DNA of 64,000 nt from Lachnospiraceae bacterium (GTDB lineage: Bacteria > Bacillota > Clostridia > Lachnospirales > Lachnospiraceae). The position numbers and the translations under genes were made by a program. The stretch is taken from NCBI GenBank assembly GCA_024691425.1, contig JAILNQ010000123.1, forward strand, positions 1-64,000. Direction: 5' to 3'. Below the pieces are notes generated by a model, which was given only the letters and a program-made list of their open reading frames with translations, searched no databases and had not been told where the DNA came from. Shown here one piece after another: positions 34,661 to 43,256 of the stretch; the first letter of the stretch is position 1; each line of letters begins with the position of its first letter.

Positions 34661-35803
34661 TTAGTAAACTTCGTTTATGTTGATCTCTGACAGGTGGATG
34701 TGGTCCTCCTTCTCCTGTGAATCCGGGTCCACTCCGTCGGGAACGATATCCTTTCCTTCCCTGTAGTCATATACTATTTTCTCTTCCCTGTGCTCCGTAT
34801 AGTATGCGGCGGCCTTTGCCGCTTCTATGCCGACCATGTTAAGGACATGCTGGTTATAATGGTACATGTCCGTCATATATTCCGTGCTTACTTTCGTGAG
34901 CACCGTGGTCGCCATCGCGTAATATCCGCTTTCCGCACAGATTTTCTTCTGCATGTTGATTATGTCAAGGAAAATGTCCTTATAGTCGATCGTCCTTCCA
35001 GGTGCGATAATGAACACCTTCTGCAGGCCCTTAATGAAAAGAGGCCGCATGATATTGTCAAGATCCGTCCTGTAAACCTCAGGATCGGTCCCCTTTATCG
35101 CATCCGACTCGCCGTGAAGCCATACTGCGTATATATGGCCGATAGTGTATCCGTTATTATTCAGGAACGAAACTGCCGAATCATACCGTCCGCCGACATC
35201 CGCGATAACGCCCGGCGTCATCCACGTTTCCATATCGGTAGCACCCATTGAGACTGAAACGGCGACTACCCTGCGCCCTGTCAGTTCGTGATACTCATTC
35301 ACAAAAGCCGACACAAGAGAGCCTTTCTTCGCGCCCGGATATTCGGTAAGCCCCGTAGGATTGTTCTCATTAATGCCGAACGGCTCGGTAAGAGGATAGA
35401 GCTTCGTAGGATCCGAAACCGCCCGGAATTCCATCCCGGCATCTTCCGATACATGCGGCGCGAGCGAGGCATCTCCGGCTGCACCTGACATATTAGACTG
35501 ACCCATGAAGAAGATCAGGTCGACATCCTTGTTCTCAATGACTTCAGACTCTTCAGTATCTCCGATGAACGTATCGCCGAGCCCATCAGTATAGTCATCC
35601 TCATCAGTCTCTTCTATCTCTTCGGTCTCCTCCGGCTCCTGGGTCGGCTCCGGCGTAACCTCCGCCTCTTGTTCAGATTCCTTATCCGCCTCGGCTGAAA
35701 TCGTAAGTTCATCAGTTCCATCGTCTGCAGCGCACCCGCCAAACATCAGCATGCAGGTCATCATTAATATGAGTACTGTCGCATATCTGCGTAAAACTGG
35801 CAT
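34661..35803 (-). CDS. Lipoprotein with sialate O-acetylesterase-like (SASA/CE6) domain
   Basis: 380 residues. The signal sequence ends in a lipobox (MFGGC, Cys24). A Glu/Asp/Thr-rich linker follows (about 28-85). The catalytic domain begins with LIFFMGQSNMSGAAG, where the Ser of GQSN is the expected nucleophile. Later WLHGESDAIKGTD resembles block motifs of the SGNH/SASA family. It is probably an extracellular esterase that removes O-acetyl groups from sugars. Being inside the polysaccharide locus, it may edit the product made here. AGGTAGGA precedes the ATG. Confidence 0.85.
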   Translation of the reverse strand: MPVLRRYATVLILMMTCMLMFGGCAADDGTDELTISAEADKESEQEAEVTPEPTQEPEETEEIEETDEDDYTDGLGDTFIGDTEESEVIENKDVDLIFFMGQSNMSGAAGDASLAPHVSEDAGMEFRAVSDPTKLYPLTEPFGINENNPTGLTEYPGAKKGSLVSAFVNEYHELTGRRVVAVSVSMGATDMETWMTPGVIADVGGRYDSAVSFLNNNGYTIGHIYAVWLHGESDAIKGTDPEVYRTDLDNIMRPLFIKGLQKVFIIAPGRTIDYKDIFLDIINMQKKICAESGYYAMATTVLTKVSTEYMTDMYHYNQHVLNMVGIEAAKAAAYYTEHREEKIVYDYREGKDIVPDGVDPDSQEKEDHIHLSEININEVY

Positions 35804-35811
35804 TTCCTACC

Positions 35812-36279
35812 TCATTTCTTTTCTAGCGTAAGCTTTCTTGATATAAAGTTATAGACCATAACGACGCCCGTGGCGACCATCTTGACGCCGGCCGTGACGA
35901 CCGACGGATGCTCATCTACTATGGATGGAATAACTCCCTCGCATATCCTGACGCCGAAATACAGTATCAGCTCATTAAGTCCGAGTCCTATCGCGGACAG
36001 TACCGCAAAGATCAGGAATTCCGCTCCCCTGTTGATATCATCTCTGCGCTCGAACACAAATTTCATGCTCATGAAATAATTGAACACGAGAGATATGCAG
36101 AACCCGAAAAAGCCGCCTACAGTCGCCGAGGCAGCAACCTCCATGCCTGCTGCTCGGCATATTGCGGATACTATCATCGTTATGACGAAATCTATCACGA
36201 ATGACAGTCCGCCGACGACACCGAACTTCAGTATCTGCGCGAGAAGTTTTTTCCGTTTATTATCACTGTTATCACTCAT
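35812..36279 (-). CDS. GtrA-family membrane protein
   Basis: 155 residues with four transmembrane helices; the first begins at FGVVGGLSFVIDFVITMIV. The N-terminal FGVVGG...D pattern and the late YNFISRKLTLEKK basic end are typical of GtrA. Members help move undecaprenyl-phosphate-linked sugars across the membrane for side-branch addition. Its neighbours are a polytopic GT87-like transferase and, two genes on, a DPM-like transferase, which together form a Gtr-like set. Confidence 0.9.
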   Translation of the reverse strand: MSDNSDNKRKKLLAQILKFGVVGGLSFVIDFVITMIVSAICRAAGMEVAASATVGGFFGFCISLVFNYFMSMKFVFERRDDINRGAEFLIFAVLSAIGLGLNELILYFGVRICEGVIPSIVDEHPSVVTAGVKMVATGVVMVYNFISRKLTLEKK

Positions 36280-36288
36280 TTTTATCCC

Positions 36289-37491
36289 TTATCCCCTGCC
36301 AAATACTAAGGCACATACCGTGATCGCTATTGCGAGGCCGTAATATATTATCCCGGTGACCGCCATCGAAAAAGAATTTTCTCTGAATACTCTCAGTCCG
36401 AAATAAACGGCCGCTATAACCACCCAGTACCAGCACACAAGAATATCCGATTTCTTCTCATCTGTGCATTTTTTAATGCCCTGGTCTCCGATAAATGCCG
36501 TTGCGGCTGCCGAAAGCACGAACATATCATACGTTCTGTGGTAAACGATCACCATCGACCAGAGTATCAGCATGGCAAAGAGCACTCTGTCCATTCCCTT
36601 AGGCATTCTGATGGCCGCATACAGAAGAACTGCGACAGTTATTGCCGCAGCTGCCGGCCACGCATGACCCAGAAAGGTTCCGAAATCGATCCCGCCTTCG
36701 GATTCTAGCGCCGATGCCACTTTAAGGGGCGCGGTGATCATGTACATGAAGCTTTTTTTGAGCCAGAGTGCCGCCGCTCCGGTAAGAAGCACGTGAACTC
36801 CGACAGACACTGCGATTTCCTTATATCTCTTCCTGTACAGAAAATAGAGCGCTAGCACGCCTGTCAGTGTGTATTTGAAATACGATATGAACAGGCACAG
36901 GGTGATCAGCACGCTGCCGGTAATATCAGCCCGCCTAGGACGCTTCTTATCAATGTAAACCGCCAGCAAGAAGAAGAAGAACGAAAACAGCGTATGCTGT
37001 CCTACCCCGAGCTGGTTCCGAAACGGCGTACCCGCGAGCATAAGAAGCATGATCACGGCGAATTCATACGGCTTCGTATCCTCAAAGAACGTCTTCGCAA
37101 GAAGGAAGATGATCCCCGCCGCAAACACAATGTTAAGCCCTATCCATACAAGCCTTGCAGTATACGGCGGCAGCGCCGCTATCGGGAAAAGAAGCGCAAG
37201 CAGTGACGGAAACTGGTTCGCTTCCATCTTCTGCGTAAGCCCCTTGTCCGTGAACAGTCTGTAGAATTCAGCAAGATACGGATAGTCGAGCGCACGGTTT
37301 TGATCCATTGACAGTTCATACGGATCGAGCCTCATCGCGAGCGCCTTTGACGCATCCCACTGAAGATCCTGCGAAAACTCAACGGCATTCCTTATTCCCT
37401 GATAAACGGAAACCGCGGCAAGAACTGCCAGTATGACAAGAAATGCCGCACGTACCGCTCTGTTATCCTTCAAGCGCCTTAACAACTGCAT
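36289..37491 (-). CDS. Polytopic glycosyltransferase, GT87/DUF2029-like
   Basis: 400 residues and about ten transmembrane helices. A first helix (about 14-32) is followed by an extracellular loop with SQDLQWDASKALAMRLDPY, which contains the conserved acidic residues of the GT-C active site. The family (DUF2029) includes mannosyltransferases that use polyprenyl-phosphate sugars. Its start overlaps the phosphoglucomutase gene by 29 bases, and the ribosome site is weak. It probably transfers the sugar made lipid-linked by the DPM-like enzyme. Confidence 0.8.
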   Translation of the reverse strand: MQLLRRLKDNRAVRAAFLVILAVLAAVSVYQGIRNAVEFSQDLQWDASKALAMRLDPYELSMDQNRALDYPYLAEFYRLFTDKGLTQKMEANQFPSLLALLFPIAALPPYTARLVWIGLNIVFAAGIIFLLAKTFFEDTKPYEFAVIMLLMLAGTPFRNQLGVGQHTLFSFFFFLLAVYIDKKRPRRADITGSVLITLCLFISYFKYTLTGVLALYFLYRKRYKEIAVSVGVHVLLTGAAALWLKKSFMYMITAPLKVASALESEGGIDFGTFLGHAWPAAAAITVAVLLYAAIRMPKGMDRVLFAMLILWSMVIVYHRTYDMFVLSAAATAFIGDQGIKKCTDEKKSDILVCWYWVVIAAVYFGLRVFRENSFSMAVTGIIYYGLAIAITVCALVFGRG

Positions 37492-39190
37492 CTTTAAAGC
37501 TCTCTAGCTTGCTTTTTGCGTCTTCCATGTTCTTGCCTTTTATGCCCATGTAGAACTTGATCTTGGGCTCAGTTCCCGAAGGCCTTGCACAGCACCAGCT
37601 GTCATTCTCTATATCAAAATAGAGAACGTTGGACTCCGGAAGGCCTGTAGGACTGACTTCGCCGGTTGCAAGGTCAGTTACCGTATCCTTCTTGTAATCC
37701 CTGAACTTCAGGACCTTGAGGCCGTCGAATTCCTTCGGAGGGTTAGCGCGGAGCTTATCCATCATCGACTGTATCTTCTCGGCACCGTCAATGCCCTTGA
37801 GGGTTATCGTATGAATGCCTTCCATGTAATATCCGAATCTTTCGTATATCTTCTGCATCTGATCCCATACGGTGATGCCTTTGCTCTTGCACCATGCGGC
37901 AACTTCGCACAGGCACATTACGGCTACGATCGCATCCTTGTCACGGGCATGCGTTCCTGCAAGGCATCCGTAGCTCTCCTCGAGTCCGAACACATACTCA
38001 TAGTTGTGGTTCTGCTCGAACAGCTTTATCTGCTCGCCTATATACTTGAATCCGGTAAGAACTTCTATGAGCTTTACAGAATAAGCATCGGTTATCGCAT
38101 CGGCGAGGTTCGTTGTAACTATAGTCTTGATCAGTGCCGCATTTTCAGGAAGCGTTCCCATTGCCTTCTTTTCCCTGAGGATGTATTCGGCGATCAGCAT
38201 TCCCGACATGTTTCCGGTGAACGGTATGTATTCTCCGGTTGCCGCATCCTTTGCATATATTCCGAGACGGTCCGCATCGGGGTCAGTAGCAAGAACAATG
38301 TCTGCATCCTTTTCCTTCGCAAGCTTCAGCGCTAACGTAAAAGCCTTAGGATCCTCAGGATTCGGATATTCGAGCGTAGTAAAATCGGGATCGGGCAGTT
38401 CCTGCTCGGGCACGATATAGACATGCTTGAATCCGAGCTCTGAAAGTATCCTTCTTACCGGGATGTTTCCGGTTCCATGGAACGGCGTGTAAACGATCTT
38501 TATGGAGTCCGCGACTTCCTTTATGATCTCGGGATGTATTATCTGCTTTTTGAGCTCGGCCATGTATCTGTCATCGATATCTGCGCCGATTATGTTGTAG
38601 AGCCTTTTCGAGATCGCCTCTTCCTTGCTCATGGTACGTACTTCATTGTAGTCAGTTACCGCGAGCACTTCTGAAATGATGTCCTTATCACGCGGTGATG
38701 TAACCTGCGCGCCGTCTTCCCAGTAAACTTTGTATCCGTTGTATTCAGGCGGGTTATGGCTTGCCGTGACAACTATTCCGGCTATGCATCCGAGTGTCCT
38801 TACTGCGAATGAAAGCTCAGGAGTAGGACGGAGACTTTCGAAAACATATGCCTTGATCCCGTTAGCAGCAAGGCAGAGTGCGGCTTCGTCGGCGAACTGC
38901 GGTGACATCCTTCTTGAATCGTATGCGATCGCAACTCCTTTCTCTTTAGCATTCTGCTTTATGATATAATTCGCCAGTCCCTGTGTCGCCCTGCGGACTG
39001 TATAGATGTTCATCCTGTTAGTTCCGGCTCCGATCACGCCCCGAAGGCCTCCCGTACCGAATTCAAGATCCTTGTAGAACCTGTCCTGTATCTGCGCGTC
39101 ATCATCGCTGATCGAAGCAAGTTCCGCCTTGGTGGCATCATCAAAATAATCATCCTCGCACCAATACCTGTACTGTTCCAAGTAACCCAT
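37463..39190 (-). CDS. Phosphoglucomutase/phosphomannomutase
   Basis: 575 residues from the ATG at 39190, where AGGAGG is 6 bases upstream; the ATG at 39196 abuts the ribosome site. It interconverts hexose-6-phosphate and hexose-1-phosphate. Active-site Ser is in TASHNPPEYNGYK, the metal loop is ATDPDADRLG, the sugar loop GLEESYGC, and the phosphate loop RPSGTEPK. The N-terminal FGTGGLRG is conserved. Length matches the PgcA-like alpha-D-phosphohexomutases of Firmicutes. It supplies glucose-1-phosphate for the RfbA step and other nucleotide sugars of this locus. Confidence 0.94.
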   Translation of the reverse strand: MGYLEQYRYWCEDDYFDDATKAELASISDDDAQIQDRFYKDLEFGTGGLRGVIGAGTNRMNIYTVRRATQGLANYIIKQNAKEKGVAIAYDSRRMSPQFADEAALCLAANGIKAYVFESLRPTPELSFAVRTLGCIAGIVVTASHNPPEYNGYKVYWEDGAQVTSPRDKDIISEVLAVTDYNEVRTMSKEEAISKRLYNIIGADIDDRYMAELKKQIIHPEIIKEVADSIKIVYTPFHGTGNIPVRRILSELGFKHVYIVPEQELPDPDFTTLEYPNPEDPKAFTLALKLAKEKDADIVLATDPDADRLGIYAKDAATGEYIPFTGNMSGMLIAEYILREKKAMGTLPENAALIKTIVTTNLADAITDAYSVKLIEVLTGFKYIGEQIKLFEQNHNYEYVFGLEESYGCLAGTHARDKDAIVAVMCLCEVAAWCKSKGITVWDQMQKIYERFGYYMEGIHTITLKGIDGAEKIQSMMDKLRANPPKEFDGLKVLKFRDYKKDTVTDLATGEVSPTGLPESNVLYFDIENDSWCCARPSGTEPKIKFYMGIKGKNMEDAKSKLESFKDAVVKALEG

Positions 39191-39220
39191 GTTCATCCTC
39201 CTTTTATCATTTAGTGTCAG

Positions 39221-41227
39221 CTATCCGACCATGCTTTTTTTATTTCCTGCCAGAACGTAATTCGAGTGATCAAGTGAAAAGTTCGGGTTAAAATACGGAT
39301 CCCCGGCAGATAACACATCTTTCCACTTCTGTCTGAAAATCCCGCATTCCTTCTCGTAACGCTCGGCCTTGCTCTTTTCGGCGCTGCCGTCCACATCGCT
39401 TCCCCGCGACGCCGATTCATAGTGGAAAAGCTCTGCGAACGGCGTGAACACATTAAGAAGTCCCTTTTCGCGGAGCTTCAGGCAGAAATCTACGTCATTC
39501 AGCGCTATAGCAAGATCCTCGCTGAGTCCTCCGACCTCTTCGAACAGTGATTTTCTGACCATGAGGCATGCCCCGGTGACCGCGGAGACGTTCTGTGCAT
39601 AGCAGAGCCTGCCCATATAACCGAGATTCTCTTTCTCAAGCTTATAATGGGAATGGCCTGCCGTTCTGTGAGCGCCCATTCCGAGCACTATTCCGGCATG
39701 CTGTATCGTATAATCCGGATAATAGAGCATGCAGCCCGTTGCTCCGACATCGCTCCTTTGTGCATACATGAGAAGCTCTTCAATCCAGTTCCTCGTTATT
39801 ACCTCAGTATCATTGTTAAGAAGCAGAAGATACTCGCCCTCAGCAAAGCGCGCACCGTAGTTGTTCACTGCCGAATAATTGAATTCTCCTTCATACTCAA
39901 CAATCTTTACGCGCGGGTGCTTTGCAAGCGTCTCGTAGTAATTCCTGATCTCATCGGTCGTTGAATTGTTCTCTATCACTATTATCTCATAATTCTCATA
40001 TGAGCTTCTGTTCATTATCGATTCTATGCATCTCGTAAGGTCCGCTGCGTGATCCCTGTTAGGAATGAGTATGGATACGAGCGGCTCCCCGATCAGGGCA
40101 TACCTTATCCTGAATATAGTCTCGAACGCTCTCGTGCTCTCAATCCGAAAATCCTTAAATCCGCAGGCCGTAAGGTGTGCGGCTACCGCGCCTTTTGCCG
40201 CATCAATCGCATAGCTCTTGGCATTGATGTCAGAAGCAACAGACCCTGCATGAGAACGCCAGTAATACAGTATTTTCGGAACGTGCACGATATGCTCTGC
40301 AGCCTGTGTCAGCCGCAGTATCATGTCATGGTCCTGGCTGCCGTCGAATTCAGGACGGAACGTCCCGCACTTTTTAACTAATTCCCTGGAAAAGACTGAG
40401 AAATGACAGATATAGTTGTTCGCCCGCAGATTGTCCGGCGCAAAGTCCGGCTTAAAATGGAGCGTTATCATATGGTCTATGGATCTGCCTGAGAACGTCG
40501 TTTCATCGCAGTATATATAGTCCGCTCCCTCAGCGCATATGACTTTCATATACTCGTAGAGCACGGTCGGATGAATAATGTCATCATGGTCGAACAGTCC
40601 GATGTAATCGCCTGTAGCCATATCGAAACACTTATTGGTATTGCCGGAGATTCCGAGGTTTTCGGTCAGATGCTCGTATCTGATGCGCTCATCGCCGTAA
40701 GCTTTTACAACCTGTCCGACATACGCATGGGCATCATCCGAACCGTCCGCAAGGCAGAGCTCCCAGTTCGTATACGTCTGCGCGATGACCGAATCTATCA
40801 TTTCGCGCAGAAACTTCTCAGGCGTGTTGTATAGAGGCACGAGGATGCTGAACTTTATATCCTTTGCAAACTTCTCGGCGCGCTGTCCTGCCGCCTCTTC
40901 GGGGGTCGGCATCGAAAGCGTGCCGTAGCTCTTGTACGCCTTTATCTCTATGATCTTGCTCTTTATCTTTTCCTTTATGCCGGAAATGCTCCCATATCTC
41001 CTGACGCGGACGATGATGTTCTTGATATGGCTCCACACCAGCCTGAACGGATAAATGAGCTTCCATATCATTGACCCGCGGAGCTTGTCCATCTTGTAGT
41101 TCAGGTCTGCGATCTTAGCTTCCGCATCCGTAAGCTTTTCGGTCAGGTCCGCGTTCTTCCTGCGTTCCCTCTCGTACAGATCCCTGTAGTATTCATTCGT
41201 CTTTGACAATTCCTCTTCGCGGTTCAT
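39221..41227 (-). CDS. Two-domain GT2 glycosyltransferase
   Basis: 668 residues from ATG 41227 (GGGTG upstream; an in-frame GTG at 41236 is less likely). An N-terminal charged coiled coil (about 2-50) and a basic hydrophobic stretch lead to a first GT2 domain (about 125-370; FSILVPLYNTPEKFL, GLFDHDDIIH). A second follows (about 395-640; VSILIPNRDHAADL, LLNNDTEV, ALNDVDFCLKLREKG). Twin GT2 enzymes often add two sugars in turn and extend rhamnan or similar chains. It overlaps the next large GT2 gene and is in the ABC-exporter half of the locus. Confidence 0.9.
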   Translation of the reverse strand: MNREEELSKTNEYYRDLYERERRKNADLTEKLTDAEAKIADLNYKMDKLRGSMIWKLIYPFRLVWSHIKNIIVRVRRYGSISGIKEKIKSKIIEIKAYKSYGTLSMPTPEEAAGQRAEKFAKDIKFSILVPLYNTPEKFLREMIDSVIAQTYTNWELCLADGSDDAHAYVGQVVKAYGDERIRYEHLTENLGISGNTNKCFDMATGDYIGLFDHDDIIHPTVLYEYMKVICAEGADYIYCDETTFSGRSIDHMITLHFKPDFAPDNLRANNYICHFSVFSRELVKKCGTFRPEFDGSQDHDMILRLTQAAEHIVHVPKILYYWRSHAGSVASDINAKSYAIDAAKGAVAAHLTACGFKDFRIESTRAFETIFRIRYALIGEPLVSILIPNRDHAADLTRCIESIMNRSSYENYEIIVIENNSTTDEIRNYYETLAKHPRVKIVEYEGEFNYSAVNNYGARFAEGEYLLLLNNDTEVITRNWIEELLMYAQRSDVGATGCMLYYPDYTIQHAGIVLGMGAHRTAGHSHYKLEKENLGYMGRLCYAQNVSAVTGACLMVRKSLFEEVGGLSEDLAIALNDVDFCLKLREKGLLNVFTPFAELFHYESASRGSDVDGSAEKSKAERYEKECGIFRQKWKDVLSAGDPYFNPNFSLDHSNYVLAGNKKSMVG

Positions 41228-43256
41228 ATATATCACCCAGAGCCGCCCGGCAGCTCTTCAATCCAGTTTTTTTGCGGAGCATCACGCCGATCCTGTACCG
41301 CCGGTTCTCATCGATCGCATCGAACGGTATGGCGCATACGAATCCGGCCAGACTGACGTTTACGGCATCCGGAAAAGTTTCTGCCACGTCTTCTCTGTAC
41401 TTCGGGCTCGTTGCCGCGATTATGTACTCATTCGTTTCTGCTCCGTCATCATCGAGAGGTATGAGAACAATGAATTTTCGAACAAGTGCATTGTCCCATG
41501 AAAGCGAAATCCCCCATCCCTCGATGGTATACGCGTCCCCGGCATTCTCTGCGATCCCGCGCTCTATGCCGCAGCGGTCGATCGACATCATGACTTTCTT
41601 CGATTCCCTGCCGGGAGGCTTATTTGTAACCTTCACCTTATTGCGGAAGTCTGTCACCTGGTAGTCCGGAACTATGCCGCAGCCGATATTGACCGTATCC
41701 CGATCCAGCATGTATCCGTAAAACGGGTCCGTATGCTGCATGAGCCACGGATGCATCGAATACAGAAGGTCGCGCTCTGTCGAAAGCCTCTCCGACTTCA
41801 GATCGCTCATCGCGTCGGTGCCGCGCGCAAGCGACTCATGATGAGTCATCACACAGTCATTATCGACTACATTGTAATAGCCTGCCTCGAATAGGCGGAC
41901 GCACAGTTCAACGTCATTATAGCCGACCTTTATTCTATCACAAAACCCGCCTGTTTGATAGTATTTTTCCCTGCTGACCATGAGGCATGCGCCTGTTACT
42001 GCAAGCACATTCCATGCGAATCTGTTCCTGCAGTAGTAGTGCACCTTTCTGTCATCCGCTCCGGCAAGCTTGTGAGTCGGGCCTCGGTCTATCTCGGTCA
42101 CTCCGATATGCTGAATGCTCCTGTCATCGGGAAAAAGCAGCTTCGCGCCTACTGCCCCAACGTAACTCCTGTTTGCATATATGAGAAGCCTTTCGAGAAA
42201 TGAGTCCGATATCGCATCAACATCATCATTCATGAACAGAAGAAAACTGCCCTTCGCCCTGTCGGCTCCGGTATTGCACATCATGGAGAAATTGAATTCC
42301 ATCGGTTCGTAGATGTATGTTCCTCTTCCCCCGGGAAGCTGAGTCACGTATTTTTCGGCGATATCACGGTTTTCCTCGTTGCTGCCGTTATCGACAACAA
42401 TGATTTCATACGGCACATTTCCCGCATTCAGCCTTATGTTCCTGATGCATTCCTTCAGCACCCTCGGCTGATCTTTTGACGGAATGATGATCGAAACGAC
42501 ACATTCCTTTTCTTTATCTTTTCCTCTTCCCTTTACCGTTGCCTCGGGGATCACGTTTATCCCGCGCCTGTTCTCTGCGGCCTCACGGCACAGAACGTAC
42601 CCCGGGCGCTGATATTTCTCGTAAAGCGCCGCGAATATCTCATTGTCGCTCACTTCACCTTCTTTTTCGATCAGCTTCCTAAGGTCCCTGTGATACAGTA
42701 TCTGAGGCGTATGCACTATGCTTCTCGCGCGCTCCATGGCACGCAGGAGAAAATCATAGCACCTCACGCTGTCTCCGATCTCCGGCGACTGCTTTATTGC
42801 AAGAACGCTCCTCGCGAATGACGTTTTTATGGCAAAGCATGTTTCTATGTAGGGAAATGATACGATCGTATCAGGTGAATACTCGGGTTTTCTCCACGGC
42901 GTGCGAAGCGTCCTTATCCTGACGTTGATATCGGAAAGGTCTGCGTTCACATCCTCGGTAAAATCCTCATCGCAGTATATTATGTCCGCACCATCGGCGC
43001 TGCCGATGAGTCTTTCTATAAGATCAGGCTCGTACACTCCGTCACGGTGGACAAAGACCACGTACTCTTCTGTTATTCCGTCAAAATTGAGTACGTTGGC
43101 GCCATCGTCAGGAAACAGTACTATGGCTCCCGATGCATTTGGTGCGGATGCCGCCGGGATTTTCGTGCCGTATACTATTTCATAGCCGTATGGCATCGTC
43201 TGCTTGAACAGCTCTTTTTTATATGCGGATATACACTTGTCTTTGGAAACACTCAT
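41193..43256 (-). CDS. Large GT2 glycosyltransferase with C-terminal extension
   Basis: 687 residues. The N-terminal 240 look like a degenerate GT2 domain (FPDDGANVLNF, YVVFVHRDGVYEPDL, YCDEDF). The active GT2 domain (about 250-500) has SIIIPSKDQPRVLKECI, VVDNGSNEENRD, LFMNDDVDAI and VGYNDVELCVRLFEAGY. The last 120 residues are a beta-rich tail I do not recognise. It overlaps the methyltransferase-kinase gene by 4 bases, so it is coupled to chain termination. Specificity unknown. Confidence 0.87.
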   Translation of the reverse strand: MSVSKDKCISAYKKELFKQTMPYGYEIVYGTKIPAASAPNASGAIVLFPDDGANVLNFDGITEEYVVFVHRDGVYEPDLIERLIGSADGADIIYCDEDFTEDVNADLSDINVRIRTLRTPWRKPEYSPDTIVSFPYIETCFAIKTSFARSVLAIKQSPEIGDSVRCYDFLLRAMERARSIVHTPQILYHRDLRKLIEKEGEVSDNEIFAALYEKYQRPGYVLCREAAENRRGINVIPEATVKGRGKDKEKECVVSIIIPSKDQPRVLKECIRNIRLNAGNVPYEIIVVDNGSNEENRDIAEKYVTQLPGGRGTYIYEPMEFNFSMMCNTGADRAKGSFLLFMNDDVDAISDSFLERLLIYANRSYVGAVGAKLLFPDDRSIQHIGVTEIDRGPTHKLAGADDRKVHYYCRNRFAWNVLAVTGACLMVSREKYYQTGGFCDRIKVGYNDVELCVRLFEAGYYNVVDNDCVMTHHESLARGTDAMSDLKSERLSTERDLLYSMHPWLMQHTDPFYGYMLDRDTVNIGCGIVPDYQVTDFRNKVKVTNKPPGRESKKVMMSIDRCGIERGIAENAGDAYTIEGWGISLSWDNALVRKFIVLIPLDDDGAETNEYIIAATSPKYREDVAETFPDAVNVSLAGFVCAIPFDAIDENRRYRIGVMLRKKTGLKSCRAALGDIYEPRRGIVKDE

